Part shown: in pieces, positions 20,299 to 30,064 of the stretch
How positions within the stretch are numbered: the first letter of the stretch is position 1
How the letters are laid out: each line of letters begins with the position of its first letter
DNA from: Herbaspirillum sp. CF444
Lineage (GTDB): Bacteria; Pseudomonadota; Gammaproteobacteria; Burkholderiales; Burkholderiaceae_D
DNA length: 64,000 nt
Direction: 5' to 3'
Assembly (NCBI RefSeq): GCF_000282135.1
Contig: NZ_AKJW01000021.1
Location: forward strand, 1 to 64,000
Position numbers and translations under genes: made by a program
Notes under the pieces: model-generated
Told to the model about the DNA's origin: nothing
Database searches by the model: none
What the model saw: the letters and a program-made list of their open reading frames with translations, nothing else

Positions 20299-21468
20299 AT
20301 GCGTCGTGAGTCACAAGTCGTTTCCAAGCGTGCAGGTTCGTTGGCTGTCAAACTGGGGGCTCTGGCTGCAGTCGCCGTGTTGTCGGGCTGCTCGCTGTTT
20401 TCCAGCAAGAAGGAAGTGAATCCGCCGGCGGCATTGGTCGAGTTCAAGCAAACCTTGCGCACCACGACCGTCTGGACGGCTTCGGTGGGCAAGGCCGGCA
20501 ATTTCCAGTTCAGCCCGGTTTATGCTGCCGACAGCATTTTTGCTGCCGGGGCTGACGGCACCGTCACGCGCCTGAACGCGGCGACCGGTCAAGCGATGTG
20601 GCGCATCAGCGCCGGCTCGCTGACTGCCGGTGTGGGCAGCGACGGCAATACGGTTGCCGTGGTGGGCGAGAAGGGTGTCGTCCAGGCTTTTGACGCCAGC
20701 GGCAAGTCCTTGTGGAAGGCGTCGGCGCCAACCGAAGTATTGTCCGCTCCTGCTGTCGGCTACGGTCTGGTGGTGGTGCGCAGCATCGATAACCGTATCA
20801 CCGCGTTCGATGCGGAAAACGGCACCCGCCGCTGGAGCATCCTGCGACCGTTGCCGACGCTGACGCTGCGTACGGCGCCAGGCATCGTCCTCGACTCCCA
20901 AAGCGCTTATGTCGCCTTGCCGGGCGGTCGTTTGTCGGTGTTGGCGTTGAATAACGGCGGCCCGCGCTGGGAAGTCGCCGTGGGCGATCCGCGCGGCACG
21001 ACTGAACTCGAACGTATTGCCGACGTGTCCGGCGTGCCGGCGCTGGGCGTGCGCGATGTGTGCGCAGTGGCTTATCAGGGACGTATCGGCTGTTTCGATG
21101 TCGGCAATGGCAACGTTCGTTGGGGCAAGGAATTTTCCAGCGATTCCGGCCTGACGCTGGATGGCCAATATGTTTTTTCCGCAGACGACAAGGGTGGTGT
21201 CAGTGAGTTTTCCCGCGATACCGGCGCCTCGATGTGGCATAACCCCAAATTGTCTTATCGCCGCCTGTCGGCACCGATTGCGGTTGGCAAAGCGGTCGCA
21301 GTGGGAGATTATCAGGGTTACATCCATTTCTTGTCGCGCGACGATGGTTCGTTCGTCGCCCGTACGAGTACTGACGGCAGCCCGATTCAAGTGACGCCGA
21401 TTGCCGCTGGGCAAAACGTCGTTTTTCAAACTCAAGCAGGAACACTGGTCGCCTTGGCGGCAGAATAA
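20299..21468 (+). CDS. bamB: Outer-membrane protein assembly factor BamB
   Basis: Lipoprotein subunit of the BAM complex that folds beta-barrel proteins into the outer membrane. A lipobox in AVLSGC follows an N-terminal hydrophobic segment. The mature part is an eight-bladed PQQ-type beta propeller, visible as repeated WRISAGSLTAG, LWKASAPTEVLSAP, RRWSILRPLP and RWGKEFSSDSG blades. ATG 20299 follows AAGAGGA at good spacing and is preferred over an in-frame GTG at 20272. der follows at six bases. Confidence 0.96.
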   Translation: MRRESQVVSKRAGSLAVKLGALAAVAVLSGCSLFSSKKEVNPPAALVEFKQTLRTTTVWTASVGKAGNFQFSPVYAADSIFAAGADGTVTRLNAATGQAMWRISAGSLTAGVGSDGNTVAVVGEKGVVQAFDASGKSLWKASAPTEVLSAPAVGYGLVVVRSIDNRITAFDAENGTRRWSILRPLPTLTLRTAPGIVLDSQSAYVALPGGRLSVLALNNGGPRWEVAVGDPRGTTELERIADVSGVPALGVRDVCAVAYQGRIGCFDVGNGNVRWGKEFSSDSGLTLDGQYVFSADDKGGVSEFSRDTGASMWHNPKLSYRRLSAPIAVGKAVAVGDYQGYIHFLSRDDGSFVARTSTDGSPIQVTPIAAGQNVVFQTQAGTLVALAAE

Positions 21469-21474
21469 TATTTA

Positions 21475-22818
21475 ATGAAGCCGGTTATTGCACTTGTTGG
21501 TCGTCCCAATGTCGGTAAGTCGACATTGTTTAATCGGCTCACCCGTTCGCGTGATGCGCTGGTCGCAGACTTGCCCGGGTTGACCCGGGATCGTCACTAC
21601 GGCGAAGGCCGGGTCGGCGAGCGCCCCTTTCTGGTGATTGATACCGGCGGTTTCGAGCCGGTCGCCAAAGAGGGCATCATGTATGAAATGGCCAAACAGA
21701 CCAAGCAGGCCGTGGTCGAGGCCGATGTCGTGGTATTCATCGTCGATGGTCGTCAGGGGCTGACCCCGCACGATAAAACCATCACCGATTTCCTGCGCAA
21801 GTCCGGACGTTCGGTCATGCTGGTGGTCAACAAGGCCGAGGGCATGAAGTACACCTCGGTGACGGCCGATTTCTACGAGCTTGGCCTAGGCGATCCTTAT
21901 GTGATCTCCGCCGCGCATGGCGATGGCGTCGCCGATCTGGTCGATGAAGCACTGGATATCGCCGTTGCCCAGCGTCCCGATCTCGGTGAAGAAGTCGATG
22001 TCGCGCGCGGCATCAAGATTGCCATCGTCGGCCGTCCGAATGTGGGCAAATCGACGCTGGTCAACACCTTGCTGGGCGAAGAGCGCGTCATCGCGTTCGA
22101 CATGCCGGGCACCACGCGCGACTCGATCGAAATCCCGTTCGAACGCGACGGCAAGCAATACACGCTGATCGACACGGCGGGTATCCGCCGTCGCGGCAAA
22201 GTGTTCGAAGCGATTGAAAAATTCTCCGTCGTCAAGACCCTCCAGTCGATCTCGGAAACCAACGTCGTCCTGCTGTTGCTCGACGCACAGCAGGATATCT
22301 CCGAGCAGGACGCGCACATCGCCGGCTTCGTGCTGGAGTCGGGACGCGCGCTGGTGGTGGGCGTCAACAAGTGGGATGGTCTGCAAAGCGATCGTCGCGA
22401 CGAGATCAAGATGGATCTGGAGCGCAAGCTCAGTTTCCTGTCGTTTGCTAAATTCCATTTCATCTCGGCGTTGAAATCGACCGGCATCGGCCCGTTGATG
22501 AAATCCATCGATTCGGCCTACGCCGCCGCCATGTCCAATCTGACCACGCCCAAGCTCACGCGCGCCCTGATTGAAGCAGTCGAACATCAGCAGCCGCGCC
22601 GCAAGGGATCGATCCGTCCCAAACTGCGCTACGCGCATCAGGGCGGCATGAATCCGCCTGTCGTGGTGATTCACGGCAACGCCCTTGAGGGCGTGGACGA
22701 CAGCTACAAACGCTATCTCGAAAAGCATTTTCGTGAAACTTTCTCGCTGGTTGGCACTCCACTTCGTATCGAGTTCCGCTCGAGCAAGAATCCTTTCGTT
22801 CGCCAGGATAATAAATAG
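21475..22818 (+). CDS. der: Ribosome-assembly GTPase Der (EngA)
   Basis: Tandem-domain GTPase required for 50S subunit maturation. The 447-residue protein contains two complete G domains. The first P-loop [12 protein letters not shown] is at residues 9-20, with DTGGF and NKAEG. The second P-loop [12 protein letters not shown] is near residues 185-196, with DTAGI and NKWDG. A KH-like domain follows in the C-terminal third, ending in a basic tail. Placement after bamB and before hfq is typical for the lineage. Confidence 0.98.
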   Translation: MKPVIALVGRPNVGKSTLFNRLTRSRDALVADLPGLTRDRHYGEGRVGERPFLVIDTGGFEPVAKEGIMYEMAKQTKQAVVEADVVVFIVDGRQGLTPHDKTITDFLRKSGRSVMLVVNKAEGMKYTSVTADFYELGLGDPYVISAAHGDGVADLVDEALDIAVAQRPDLGEEVDVARGIKIAIVGRPNVGKSTLVNTLLGEERVIAFDMPGTTRDSIEIPFERDGKQYTLIDTAGIRRRGKVFEAIEKFSVVKTLQSISETNVVLLLLDAQQDISEQDAHIAGFVLESGRALVVGVNKWDGLQSDRRDEIKMDLERKLSFLSFAKFHFISALKSTGIGPLMKSIDSAYAAAMSNLTTPKLTRALIEAVEHQQPRRKGSIRPKLRYAHQGGMNPPVVVIHGNALEGVDDSYKRYLEKHFRETFSLVGTPLRIEFRSSKNPFVRQDNK

Positions 22819-22880
22819 TCGTCAATCTTGGCGGTACGTAGGAAATCGTTTACATTCATAACGCATAGATTGGTAAAGCA

Positions 22881-22908
22881 CTTGAAATTTTCTCAGGTGC
22901 CTCCAAAT
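22881..22908 (+). promoter_or_regulatory. Candidate sigma-32 (heat-shock) promoter of hfq
   Basis: A perfect CTTGAAA box (22881-22887) is followed by exactly 13 bases and then CTCCAAAT (22901-22908), which matches six of eight positions of the E. coli heat-shock -10 consensus CCCCATnT. The expected transcription start would be about 22 bp before the hfq ATG. Heat-shock promoters also precede hfq/hflX in E. coli, which supports but does not prove the call. Confidence 0.5.
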
Positions 22909-22937
22909 CCTAATCACAACAACACAGTGGAGCTGCC

Positions 22938-23177
22938 ATGAGCAACAAAGGGCAATTGTTACAAGACCCATTTCTTAACGCCTTAAGAAAAGAACACGTC
23001 CCCGTTTCCATCTATTTGGTAAACGGCATCAAACTGCAAGGTCATGTGGAGTCGTTCGACCAGTACGTCGTCCTGCTGCGCAATACCGTCACGCAAATGG
23101 TATACAAACATGCCATTTCCACCGTCGTTCCAGCACGTGCCGTCAATTTGAGTCTCGATTCGGCAGAATCGGAATAA
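22938..23177 (+). CDS. hfq: RNA chaperone Hfq
   Basis: Hexameric Sm-like protein that pairs small RNAs with mRNAs and controls translation and decay, including that of rpoS in enterics. It has 79 residues. Sm1 is visible as [20 protein letters not shown] and Sm2 as [11 protein letters not shown] with the conserved YKHA. The C-terminal tail is short, as in most betaproteobacteria. A GGAG ribosome site precedes the ATG. The stop codon lies in the same frame as hflX, 27 bp before its GTG. Confidence 0.98.
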   Translation: MSNKGQLLQDPFLNALRKEHVPVSIYLVNGIKLQGHVESFDQYVVLLRNTVTQMVYKHAISTVVPARAVNLSLDSAESE

Positions 23178-23204
23178 TGGCTTATTCAGCCGGCTTTACG
23201 CCGT

Positions 23205-24344
23205 GTGCATTTTGATATGCGTGCCGCGCTAGTCGGCCTGGATTTCGGCAAAAGCGATTTTGCCGCTAGTCTGGATGAGCTGTTTCTGCTGGCAAAGTCC
23301 GCTGGCGCCGAGCCCGTTACCACCATTACGGGCAAGCGCGCCAGTCCGGACGCAGCCTTATTTGTCGGTTCGGGCAAGGCTCAGGAAGTCGCTGACGCCG
23401 TCGCCGATCTGCAACTCGACATTGTTATCTTCAACCACGCTTTGTCTCCTGCCCAGCAGCGCAATCTCGAGCGCGTGCTGAAGACGCGCGTGCTCGATCG
23501 CACCAGCCTGATTCTCGATATCTTTGCCCAGCGAGCCAAAAGCCATGAGGGCAAGGTTCAGGTCGAGTTGGCGCAGTTGCAACATTTGGCGACACGCCTG
23601 ATTCGCGGCTGGACTCACTTGGAACGGCAAAAGGGCGGTATCGGCCTGCGCGGTCCCGGCGAAACCCAGCTGGAAACCGACCGCCGCTTGCTCGGCGACC
23701 GCGTCAAGGCATTGCGCGGGCAATTGGCAAAGTTGCACCGCCAGCACGCTACGCAACGTCGCGCTCGCGGGCGCAACGATACCTTTTCCGTGTCCCTGGT
23801 CGGCTATACCAATGCCGGCAAGTCGACGGTCTTCAACGCCATGGCCAAAGCCGGCGTGTATGCCGCCAACCAGTTGTTTGCCACGCTGGACACGACCTCG
23901 CGTCGCGTCTATCTGGGCGAAGTCGGCCATGTCGTGATTTCCGATACGGTCGGCTTTATCCGCGAGCTGCCTCACCAGTTGGTGGCGGCCTTCCGCGCGA
24001 CGCTGGAAGAGACCATACACGCCGATTTGCTGCTGCACGTGGTCGATGCGGCAAGCCCGGTCCGGATGGAGCAGATCGAACAGGTCAATCTGGTGCTGAA
24101 AGAGATCGGCGCGGATCATATTCCGCAGATTCTGGTCTGGAACAAGATCGATGCCGCCGAGCTGGAACCGGCAGTCGAGCATGACGAGTATGGTAGAATC
24201 CACCGGGTTTTTATTAGTGCGAAAACCGGTGCAGGCCTGGATTTGTTGCGGCAGGCAATTGCCGACTCACTCAGGTCTTCGATCGAGGCGCGCCGAGGTG
24301 CGCAGTCTCAGGTTGTCGATTCTCAAGATGTGCACGCGCATTAG
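23205..24344 (+). CDS. hflX: Ribosome-associated GTPase HflX
   Basis: GTPase that splits or rescues stalled 70S ribosomes, notably after heat stress. The 379-residue protein has the N-terminal HflX domain (GSGKAQEVADAV, FNHALSPAQQRNLE), the glycine-rich linker GIGLRGPGETQLETDRR, then the G domain with GYTNAGKST (near residue 202), DTVGFIRELP and NKID. Start could be GTG 23205 or ATG 23217; the family core begins at RAALVGLDFG, so both fit. It lies 27 bp after hfq. Confidence 0.95.
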   Translation: MHFDMRAALVGLDFGKSDFAASLDELFLLAKSAGAEPVTTITGKRASPDAALFVGSGKAQEVADAVADLQLDIVIFNHALSPAQQRNLERVLKTRVLDRTSLILDIFAQRAKSHEGKVQVELAQLQHLATRLIRGWTHLERQKGGIGLRGPGETQLETDRRLLGDRVKALRGQLAKLHRQHATQRRARGRNDTFSVSLVGYTNAGKSTVFNAMAKAGVYAANQLFATLDTTSRRVYLGEVGHVVISDTVGFIRELPHQLVAAFRATLEETIHADLLLHVVDAASPVRMEQIEQVNLVLKEIGADHIPQILVWNKIDAAELEPAVEHDEYGRIHRVFISAKTGAGLDLLRQAIADSLRSSIEARRGAQSQVVDSQDVHAH

Positions 24345-24463
24345 GTCGCTTCAGTCGTTCGTCGGGCGCTTTGATTGAGCCTGATAAGCCAGATTAAGTC
24401 GTTCCCGAAGTTGGCGGGCATTCCCTTTTGATTCAATTTAATAATTAAGCCGGATCGCAACGC

Positions 24464-25774
24464 ATGCTTGTTTCTCTATTCAAAAAACTCGGTTTGACAT
24501 TCTCGCTGAACGACCCTCAATGGGGGCGCGGTTCGCAAGACGACAACAACCGTCAAAATCAGAATAACGGCGGTAATGGCAACAAGAAGCCGGAAGACGG
24601 TCCTCCGGATCTCGACCAGCTCTGGCGCGATTTCAACCAGCGCGTGAGCCGCCTGTTCGGCAAACGCGGCGGTGGCGGCTCCGACAACGGCGACGGCAAT
24701 TTCAATCGCGGCGACATCAAGGGCGCGGGCATCGGTGTCGGCGTCATCGCGGTGATCGTCGCCTTCCTCTGGCTGGCCAGCGGTTTCTTCATCGTGCAGG
24801 AAGGCCAGACCGCAGTCGTCATGACCTTCGGCAAGTACAGTCACACCACGCTGCCAGGCTTCAACTGGCGTTGGCCGTATCCGGTGCAAAGCCACGAAAT
24901 CGTCAACGTTTCTCAAGTACGTACGGCTGAAATCGGCTATCGCAGCAATGCCAAGAACAAGCAACTCAAAGAAGCGCTGATGCTGACCGATGATGAAAAC
25001 ATCATCGACATCCAGTTCGCCGTGCAATACAAACTCAAGAACGCCGCCGAATGGCTGTTCAACAACCGCGATCAGGACGAAACCGTGCGCCAGGTTGCTG
25101 AAACCGCCATTCGCGAAATCGTCGGCCGCAGCAAGATGGACTTCGTTCTCTACGAAGGCCGTGAAAAGGTGGCGCTCGACGTCGGCCAGCTGATGCAACA
25201 GATTCTGGACCGCTACAAGTCCGGCGTGCAGATCACTAACGTCACCATGCAGGGCGTACAGCCGCCGGAGCAGGTGCAGGCTGCATTCGATGACGCCGTC
25301 AAGGCCGGTCAGGACCGCGAGCGCCAGAAGAACGAAGGTCAGGCTTACGCCAACGACGTGATTCCTAAGGCCAGCGGTGCGGCATCGCGCTTGCTGGAAG
25401 AGGCTGAAGCCTATCGTTCGCGCATCGTCGCCAACGCCGAGGGCGATGCAGCGCGTTTCAAGCAGGTTCTGGACGAATACCAGAAAGCCCCGGCCGTCAC
25501 GCGCGATCGCATGTATCTGGAAACCATGCAGCAGATCTTCACCAATACGACCAAGGTCATGGTGGACGCCAAGAGCGGCAACAACCTGCTGTATCTGCCA
25601 TTGGATAAACTGATCCAGCAAACAGACAACGCCAACGTCGCCAAGCCGGCGACCGCACCGGCTGCCTCAGCGGCGCCAACACTTCCAGGAAACGATACAG
25701 TGTATCCAGTCGATGTTCAGCGCGATTCCCGCAATCGGGATGCGCGCGATTCCCGTGATCGTGAGGTGCGCTGA
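24464..25774 (+). CDS. hflK: FtsH protease modulator HflK
   Basis: SPFH/prohibitin-family membrane protein which, with HflC, forms a large periplasmic cage around the FtsH protease. The 436-residue protein has a cytoplasmic Asn/Gly-rich N-terminus (about 20-90), one transmembrane helix (about 87-110), the SPFH domain, a long helix containing EEAEAYRSRIVANAEGDAARF, and an Ala/Pro-rich tail with a short repeated Arg/Asp/Ser element at the end. The stop overlaps the hflC start (TGATG). Confidence 0.96.
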   Translation: MLVSLFKKLGLTFSLNDPQWGRGSQDDNNRQNQNNGGNGNKKPEDGPPDLDQLWRDFNQRVSRLFGKRGGGGSDNGDGNFNRGDIKGAGIGVGVIAVIVAFLWLASGFFIVQEGQTAVVMTFGKYSHTTLPGFNWRWPYPVQSHEIVNVSQVRTAEIGYRSNAKNKQLKEALMLTDDENIIDIQFAVQYKLKNAAEWLFNNRDQDETVRQVAETAIREIVGRSKMDFVLYEGREKVALDVGQLMQQILDRYKSGVQITNVTMQGVQPPEQVQAAFDDAVKAGQDRERQKNEGQAYANDVIPKASGAASRLLEEAEAYRSRIVANAEGDAARFKQVLDEYQKAPAVTRDRMYLETMQQIFTNTTKVMVDAKSGNNLLYLPLDKLIQQTDNANVAKPATAPAASAAPTLPGNDTVYPVDVQRDSRNRDARDSRDREVR

Positions 25775-26658
25775 TGAGCCGCCTGATTACCAGCGTTATT
25801 GCCGTCATCGTTGCCCTCTGGCTGCTGTCTTCGACCATTTTCGTCGTCGAGCAACGCCAGTCGGCCATCGTGTTTGCCCTCGGCGAGGTCAAGCAGGTCG
25901 TGACCGAGCCGGGCCTGCACTTCAAACTGCCGCCGCCTTTCCAGAACGTGATTTACCTCGACAAGCGCATCCAGACCCTGGATACGCCTGACGCCGACCG
26001 TTTCATCACGGCCGAGAAGAAAAACGTGCTGGTCGACTCCTTCGTCAAATGGCGTATCGTCGATCCGCGTCTGTACTTCATCAGCTTCGGCGGTGACGAC
26101 CGTCGCGCCCAGGATCGTCTGTCGCAGATCGTCAAGGCTGCCCTGAATGAAGAAATCACCAAGCGCACCGTGCGCGAAGTGATCTCCGGCGAACGCGGCA
26201 AGGTGATGGATGCGATTCAGCGCAAGGTAGCCCTCGAGGCCAAGCAGATCGGCGCCGAGATTATCGATGTGCGTCTGCGCCGTGTCGACTATGTCGACCA
26301 GATCAATAATTCGGTCTACGACCGCATGAAGTCCGAACGCGCTCGCGTCGCCAATGAATTGCGTTCCACCGGCGCCGCCGAGTCGGAAAAGATTCGCGCC
26401 GATGCAGATCGTCAGCGCGTGGTCATCCTGGCCGAAGCGTATCGCGATGCCGAAAAGATTCGCGGCGCCGGCGATGCCAAGGCTTCCCAGATTTATGCCC
26501 AGGCGTTCGGGCAGAATCCCGAGTTTTACAAGTTCTACCGCAGTCTTGAGGCGTACCGCGCCAGTTTCAAGAACCGGCATGACTTGATGGTGGTGGATCC
26601 CAATTCCGAGTTCTTCAAATATTTCAAGGGTGTGGGAGGCATCAGCACCAAGAAATAA
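25774..26658 (+). CDS. hflC: FtsH protease modulator HflC
   Basis: Partner of HflK in the membrane-anchored HflKC complex that regulates FtsH. The 294-residue protein has an N-terminal signal anchor (ITSVIAVIVALWLLSSTIFVV), the SPFH domain beginning with QRQSAIVFALGEV, and a C-terminal helix with SEKIRADADRQRVVILAEAYRDAEKIRGAGDAKA. The ATG overlaps the hflK stop by one base. A truncated DUF2065 remnant follows before hisZ. Confidence 0.96.
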   Translation: MSRLITSVIAVIVALWLLSSTIFVVEQRQSAIVFALGEVKQVVTEPGLHFKLPPPFQNVIYLDKRIQTLDTPDADRFITAEKKNVLVDSFVKWRIVDPRLYFISFGGDDRRAQDRLSQIVKAALNEEITKRTVREVISGERGKVMDAIQRKVALEAKQIGAEIIDVRLRRVDYVDQINNSVYDRMKSERARVANELRSTGAAESEKIRADADRQRVVILAEAYRDAEKIRGAGDAKASQIYAQAFGQNPEFYKFYRSLEAYRASFKNRHDLMVVDPNSEFFKYFKGVGGISTKK

Positions 26659-26684
26659 GGCAAGACCGAGAGCAAGATCGTAAT

Positions 26685-26771
26685 ATGTGGGTTTGGGATG
26701 GTATTGGACTGATGCTGCTTGTTGAGGGCATCTTTCCATTTTGTAGCCCGCATATTTGTTTCCCTGATTGA
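26685..26771 (+). pseudogene. Truncated DUF2065 (YjeT-like) membrane protein remnant
   Basis: A 28-codon open frame begins 26 bp after hflC: Met-Trp-Val-Trp then GIGLMLLVEGIFPFCSP. This matches the conserved first half of the DUF2065/YjeT small membrane proteins, which normally lie between hflC and hisZ in Burkholderiales and have about 60 residues. Here the frame stops at TGA 26769-26771, and the remaining 120 bp up to hisZ carry no recognisable second membrane helix in any frame. It is probably a decayed gene, though a short expressed peptide cannot be excluded. Confidence 0.5.
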
Positions 26772-26783
26772 ATGCGATTTTTA

Positions 26784-26817
26784 CAAGGCATGCACGTCAT
26801 TTGACGTGTGTGCCTTG
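26784..26817. repeat. 34-bp imperfect palindrome between hflC and hisZ
   Basis: CAAGGCA (26784-26790) and CACGTCA (26793-26799) pair with TGACGTG (26802-26808) and TGCCTTG (26811-26817), interrupted by one TG/TG mismatch on each arm. There is no T-run after it, so it is not a normal terminator. It could be an operator or an mRNA-stabilising hairpin. Confidence 0.45.
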
Positions 26818-26892
26818 CCGCGTGTAAGAAGGGCGTGGCTCAGGCAGGTTTTACGCACGTTGTTAAACATATTTTTCTGATTGATTCGTTTT

Positions 26893-28044
26893 ATGCCGAA
26901 CTGGCTTCTTCCCGAAAACATCGCCGATGTCTTGCCGTCCGAAGCGCGCAAGATTGAGGAATTGCGTCGTCGCATGCTCGACAATTTCCGCCTGTACGGC
27001 TACGAAATGGTCATGCCGCCGCTGCTCGAATATCTTGAGTCCCTGCTGACAGGCGCCGGGCAGGATACCGACCTGCGCACTTTCAAGCTGGTCGACCAGC
27101 TGTCGGGGCGCACGCTGGGTGTGCGCGCCGACATGACCACGCAAGTAGCGCGCATCGATGCGCATCTGCTCAATCGTGACTCCGTGACTCGCCTGTGCTA
27201 TGCCGGCAGCGTGCTGCATACGCGTCCTTCCGGCCTGCATGCGACGCGCGAGCCGCTGCAGATCGGCGCCGAGATCTACGGTCACGCCGGCCTGGAAGCC
27301 GATGCGGAGATCCAGGAACTGGCGTTGGCCTCACTGGCGCTGGCCGGCATCGCCAAGGTGCGTCTGGATTTGTGCCACGTCGGCGTGTTGCGCGCGATCA
27401 TCGCCAATGACGACAAGGCCGGCAAGCAGGCGGCGCAGTTGTTCGGATTGCTGGAAGCCAAGGATATTCCCGGCTTGCAAGTGTTGACCAAAGATTATCA
27501 GCCGGTCACGCGCGACGCCTTGCTGGCGCTGCCGGGGTTATACGGCGACAGCGAAGTCATCGAACGCGCGCGCAAAGCCTTGCCGTCGTTGCCGGGCATT
27601 GCGCAGGCGCTGGACGAGTTGACGGCGCTGGCGCAACTGGCCGGTGAAGCCAACGTCACCATCGACCTGGCGGATTTGCGCGGCTATCACTATCACAGCG
27701 GCGTGATGTTTGCGGCCTATGTGCCGGGCCTGCCCAATGCGGTGGTGCGCGGCGGCCGTTACGACCACGTCGGCGAAGCATTCGGACGGGCTCGTCCGGC
27801 CACCGGTTTTTCCATGGATTTGCGCGAACTGGCACGTCTGATGCCCGGCGCGGAAAGAAAACGTGCAATTCGTGCGCCATGGGGTACCGAGGCCGGTTTG
27901 CGTGAGAAAATAGCGGAATTGCGTCGGGCCGGGGAAATCGTGATTCAGAGCCTCCCCGGACACGAAAACGACCAGGACGAGTTCGACTGCGACCGCGCAG
28001 TGGAACTCAGCAATGGAAATTGGATTATCAAAAACTTAGGTTAA
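26893..28044 (+). CDS. hisZ: ATP phosphoribosyltransferase regulatory subunit
   Basis: HisRS-like protein that has no synthetase activity and is required with short-form HisG for the first step of histidine synthesis. The 383-residue protein shows the class II fold: [10 protein letters not shown] at the start, [11 protein letters not shown] and a [24 protein letters not shown] segment near the C-terminus. It lacks the anticodon-binding domain, which separates it from hisS at 18.2 kb. ATG 26893 ([10 protein letters not shown]) is preferred over an in-frame TTG four codons upstream. purA follows three bases after the stop. Confidence 0.95.
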   Translation: MPNWLLPENIADVLPSEARKIEELRRRMLDNFRLYGYEMVMPPLLEYLESLLTGAGQDTDLRTFKLVDQLSGRTLGVRADMTTQVARIDAHLLNRDSVTRLCYAGSVLHTRPSGLHATREPLQIGAEIYGHAGLEADAEIQELALASLALAGIAKVRLDLCHVGVLRAIIANDDKAGKQAAQLFGLLEAKDIPGLQVLTKDYQPVTRDALLALPGLYGDSEVIERARKALPSLPGIAQALDELTALAQLAGEANVTIDLADLRGYHYHSGVMFAAYVPGLPNAVVRGGRYDHVGEAFGRARPATGFSMDLRELARLMPGAERKRAIRAPWGTEAGLREKIAELRRAGEIVIQSLPGHENDQDEFDCDRAVELSNGNWIIKNLG

Positions 28045-29361
<1,317 letters not shown>

Positions 29362-29388
29362 TCAGGCAATCCAGTAATCTGGAGTAAG

Positions 29389-29415
29389 CGGCGAACAAGC
29401 TGTTGTTCGCCGTTC
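29389..29415 (+). terminator. Weak hairpin after purA
   Basis: A 10-bp stem CGGCGAACAA / TTGTTCGCCG with a GCTG loop is followed by only TTCT. It may attenuate rather than block transcription into the downstream phosphoribosyltransferase gene. Confidence 0.4.
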
Positions 29416-29453
29416 TCACAAGAAAAGCAATTCCGTAAGACGAGTACTCAAAA

Positions 29454-29990
29454 ATGAAAATATCCGACGATAAAGACCTGTGGGTCTCCTGGGATGACTA
29501 CAACCGCAGCATCGAAAAACTGGCCCTGAAGGTCTACGAATCGGGTTGGCAATTCGATCAGGTCCTGTGTCTGGCGCGTGGCGGCCTGCGTCCCGGCGAC
29601 GTGTTCTCGCGCATCTTCGACGTGCCGCTGGCGATCCTGTCGACCAGTTCCTACCGCGAAGCCGCCGGCACCATTCGCAGCAGCCTGGACATCGCCAAGT
29701 ACATCACCATCACCAAGGGCAGCCTGTCGGGCCGCGTCCTGCTGGTGGACGACCTGGTCGATTCCGGCGTGACCCTGCAAAAGGTCCAGATGCACCTCAA
29801 GGAACACTATCCGGCCGTGACCGAGATCAAATCGGCCGTGCTGTGGTGGAAGGCATGCTCCATCGTCGAACCGGACTACCACCTCGACTACCTGCCGACC
29901 AATCCGTGGATTCATCAGCCGTTCGAAGACTACGACGGCCTTGGTCCGCATCAGCTGGCGGCATGGATCAAGAAGGGCGAGTCGAAGTAA
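29454..29990 (+). CDS. Phosphoribosyltransferase family protein
   Basis: A 178-residue type I phosphoribosyltransferase. The PRPP-binding motif RVLLVDDLVDSGVTL lies at about residues 94-108, and LARGGLRPGDV at 40-50 is the dipeptide-loop region. The acceptor base cannot be told from sequence. Homologues next to purA are often annotated as hypoxanthine or xanthine-guanine phosphoribosyltransferase, which would make it a purine salvage enzyme, but the C-terminal hood (WWKACSIVEPDYHLDYLPTN) is not diagnostic. It closes the purA transcription unit at a strong terminator. Confidence 0.88.
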   Translation: MKISDDKDLWVSWDDYNRSIEKLALKVYESGWQFDQVLCLARGGLRPGDVFSRIFDVPLAILSTSSYREAAGTIRSSLDIAKYITITKGSLSGRVLLVDDLVDSGVTLQKVQMHLKEHYPAVTEIKSAVLWWKACSIVEPDYHLDYLPTNPWIHQPFEDYDGLGPHQLAAWIKKGESK

Positions 29991-30018
29991 TTAATTCATC
30001 GTTCTGCAGGACCAAACA

Positions 30019-30052
30019 AAAAGAGCTTACGCATTTACGTAAGCTCTTTTTT
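30019..30052. terminator. Bidirectional terminator after the phosphoribosyltransferase gene
   Basis: A 13-bp perfect stem AAAAGAGCTTACG / CGTAAGCTCTTTT around a six-base loop, with T-run on the right and A-run on the left. It separates the plus-strand purA unit from the minus-strand reductase that ends at 30065. Confidence 0.9.
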
Positions 30053-30064
30053 ATGCCCGCAATC

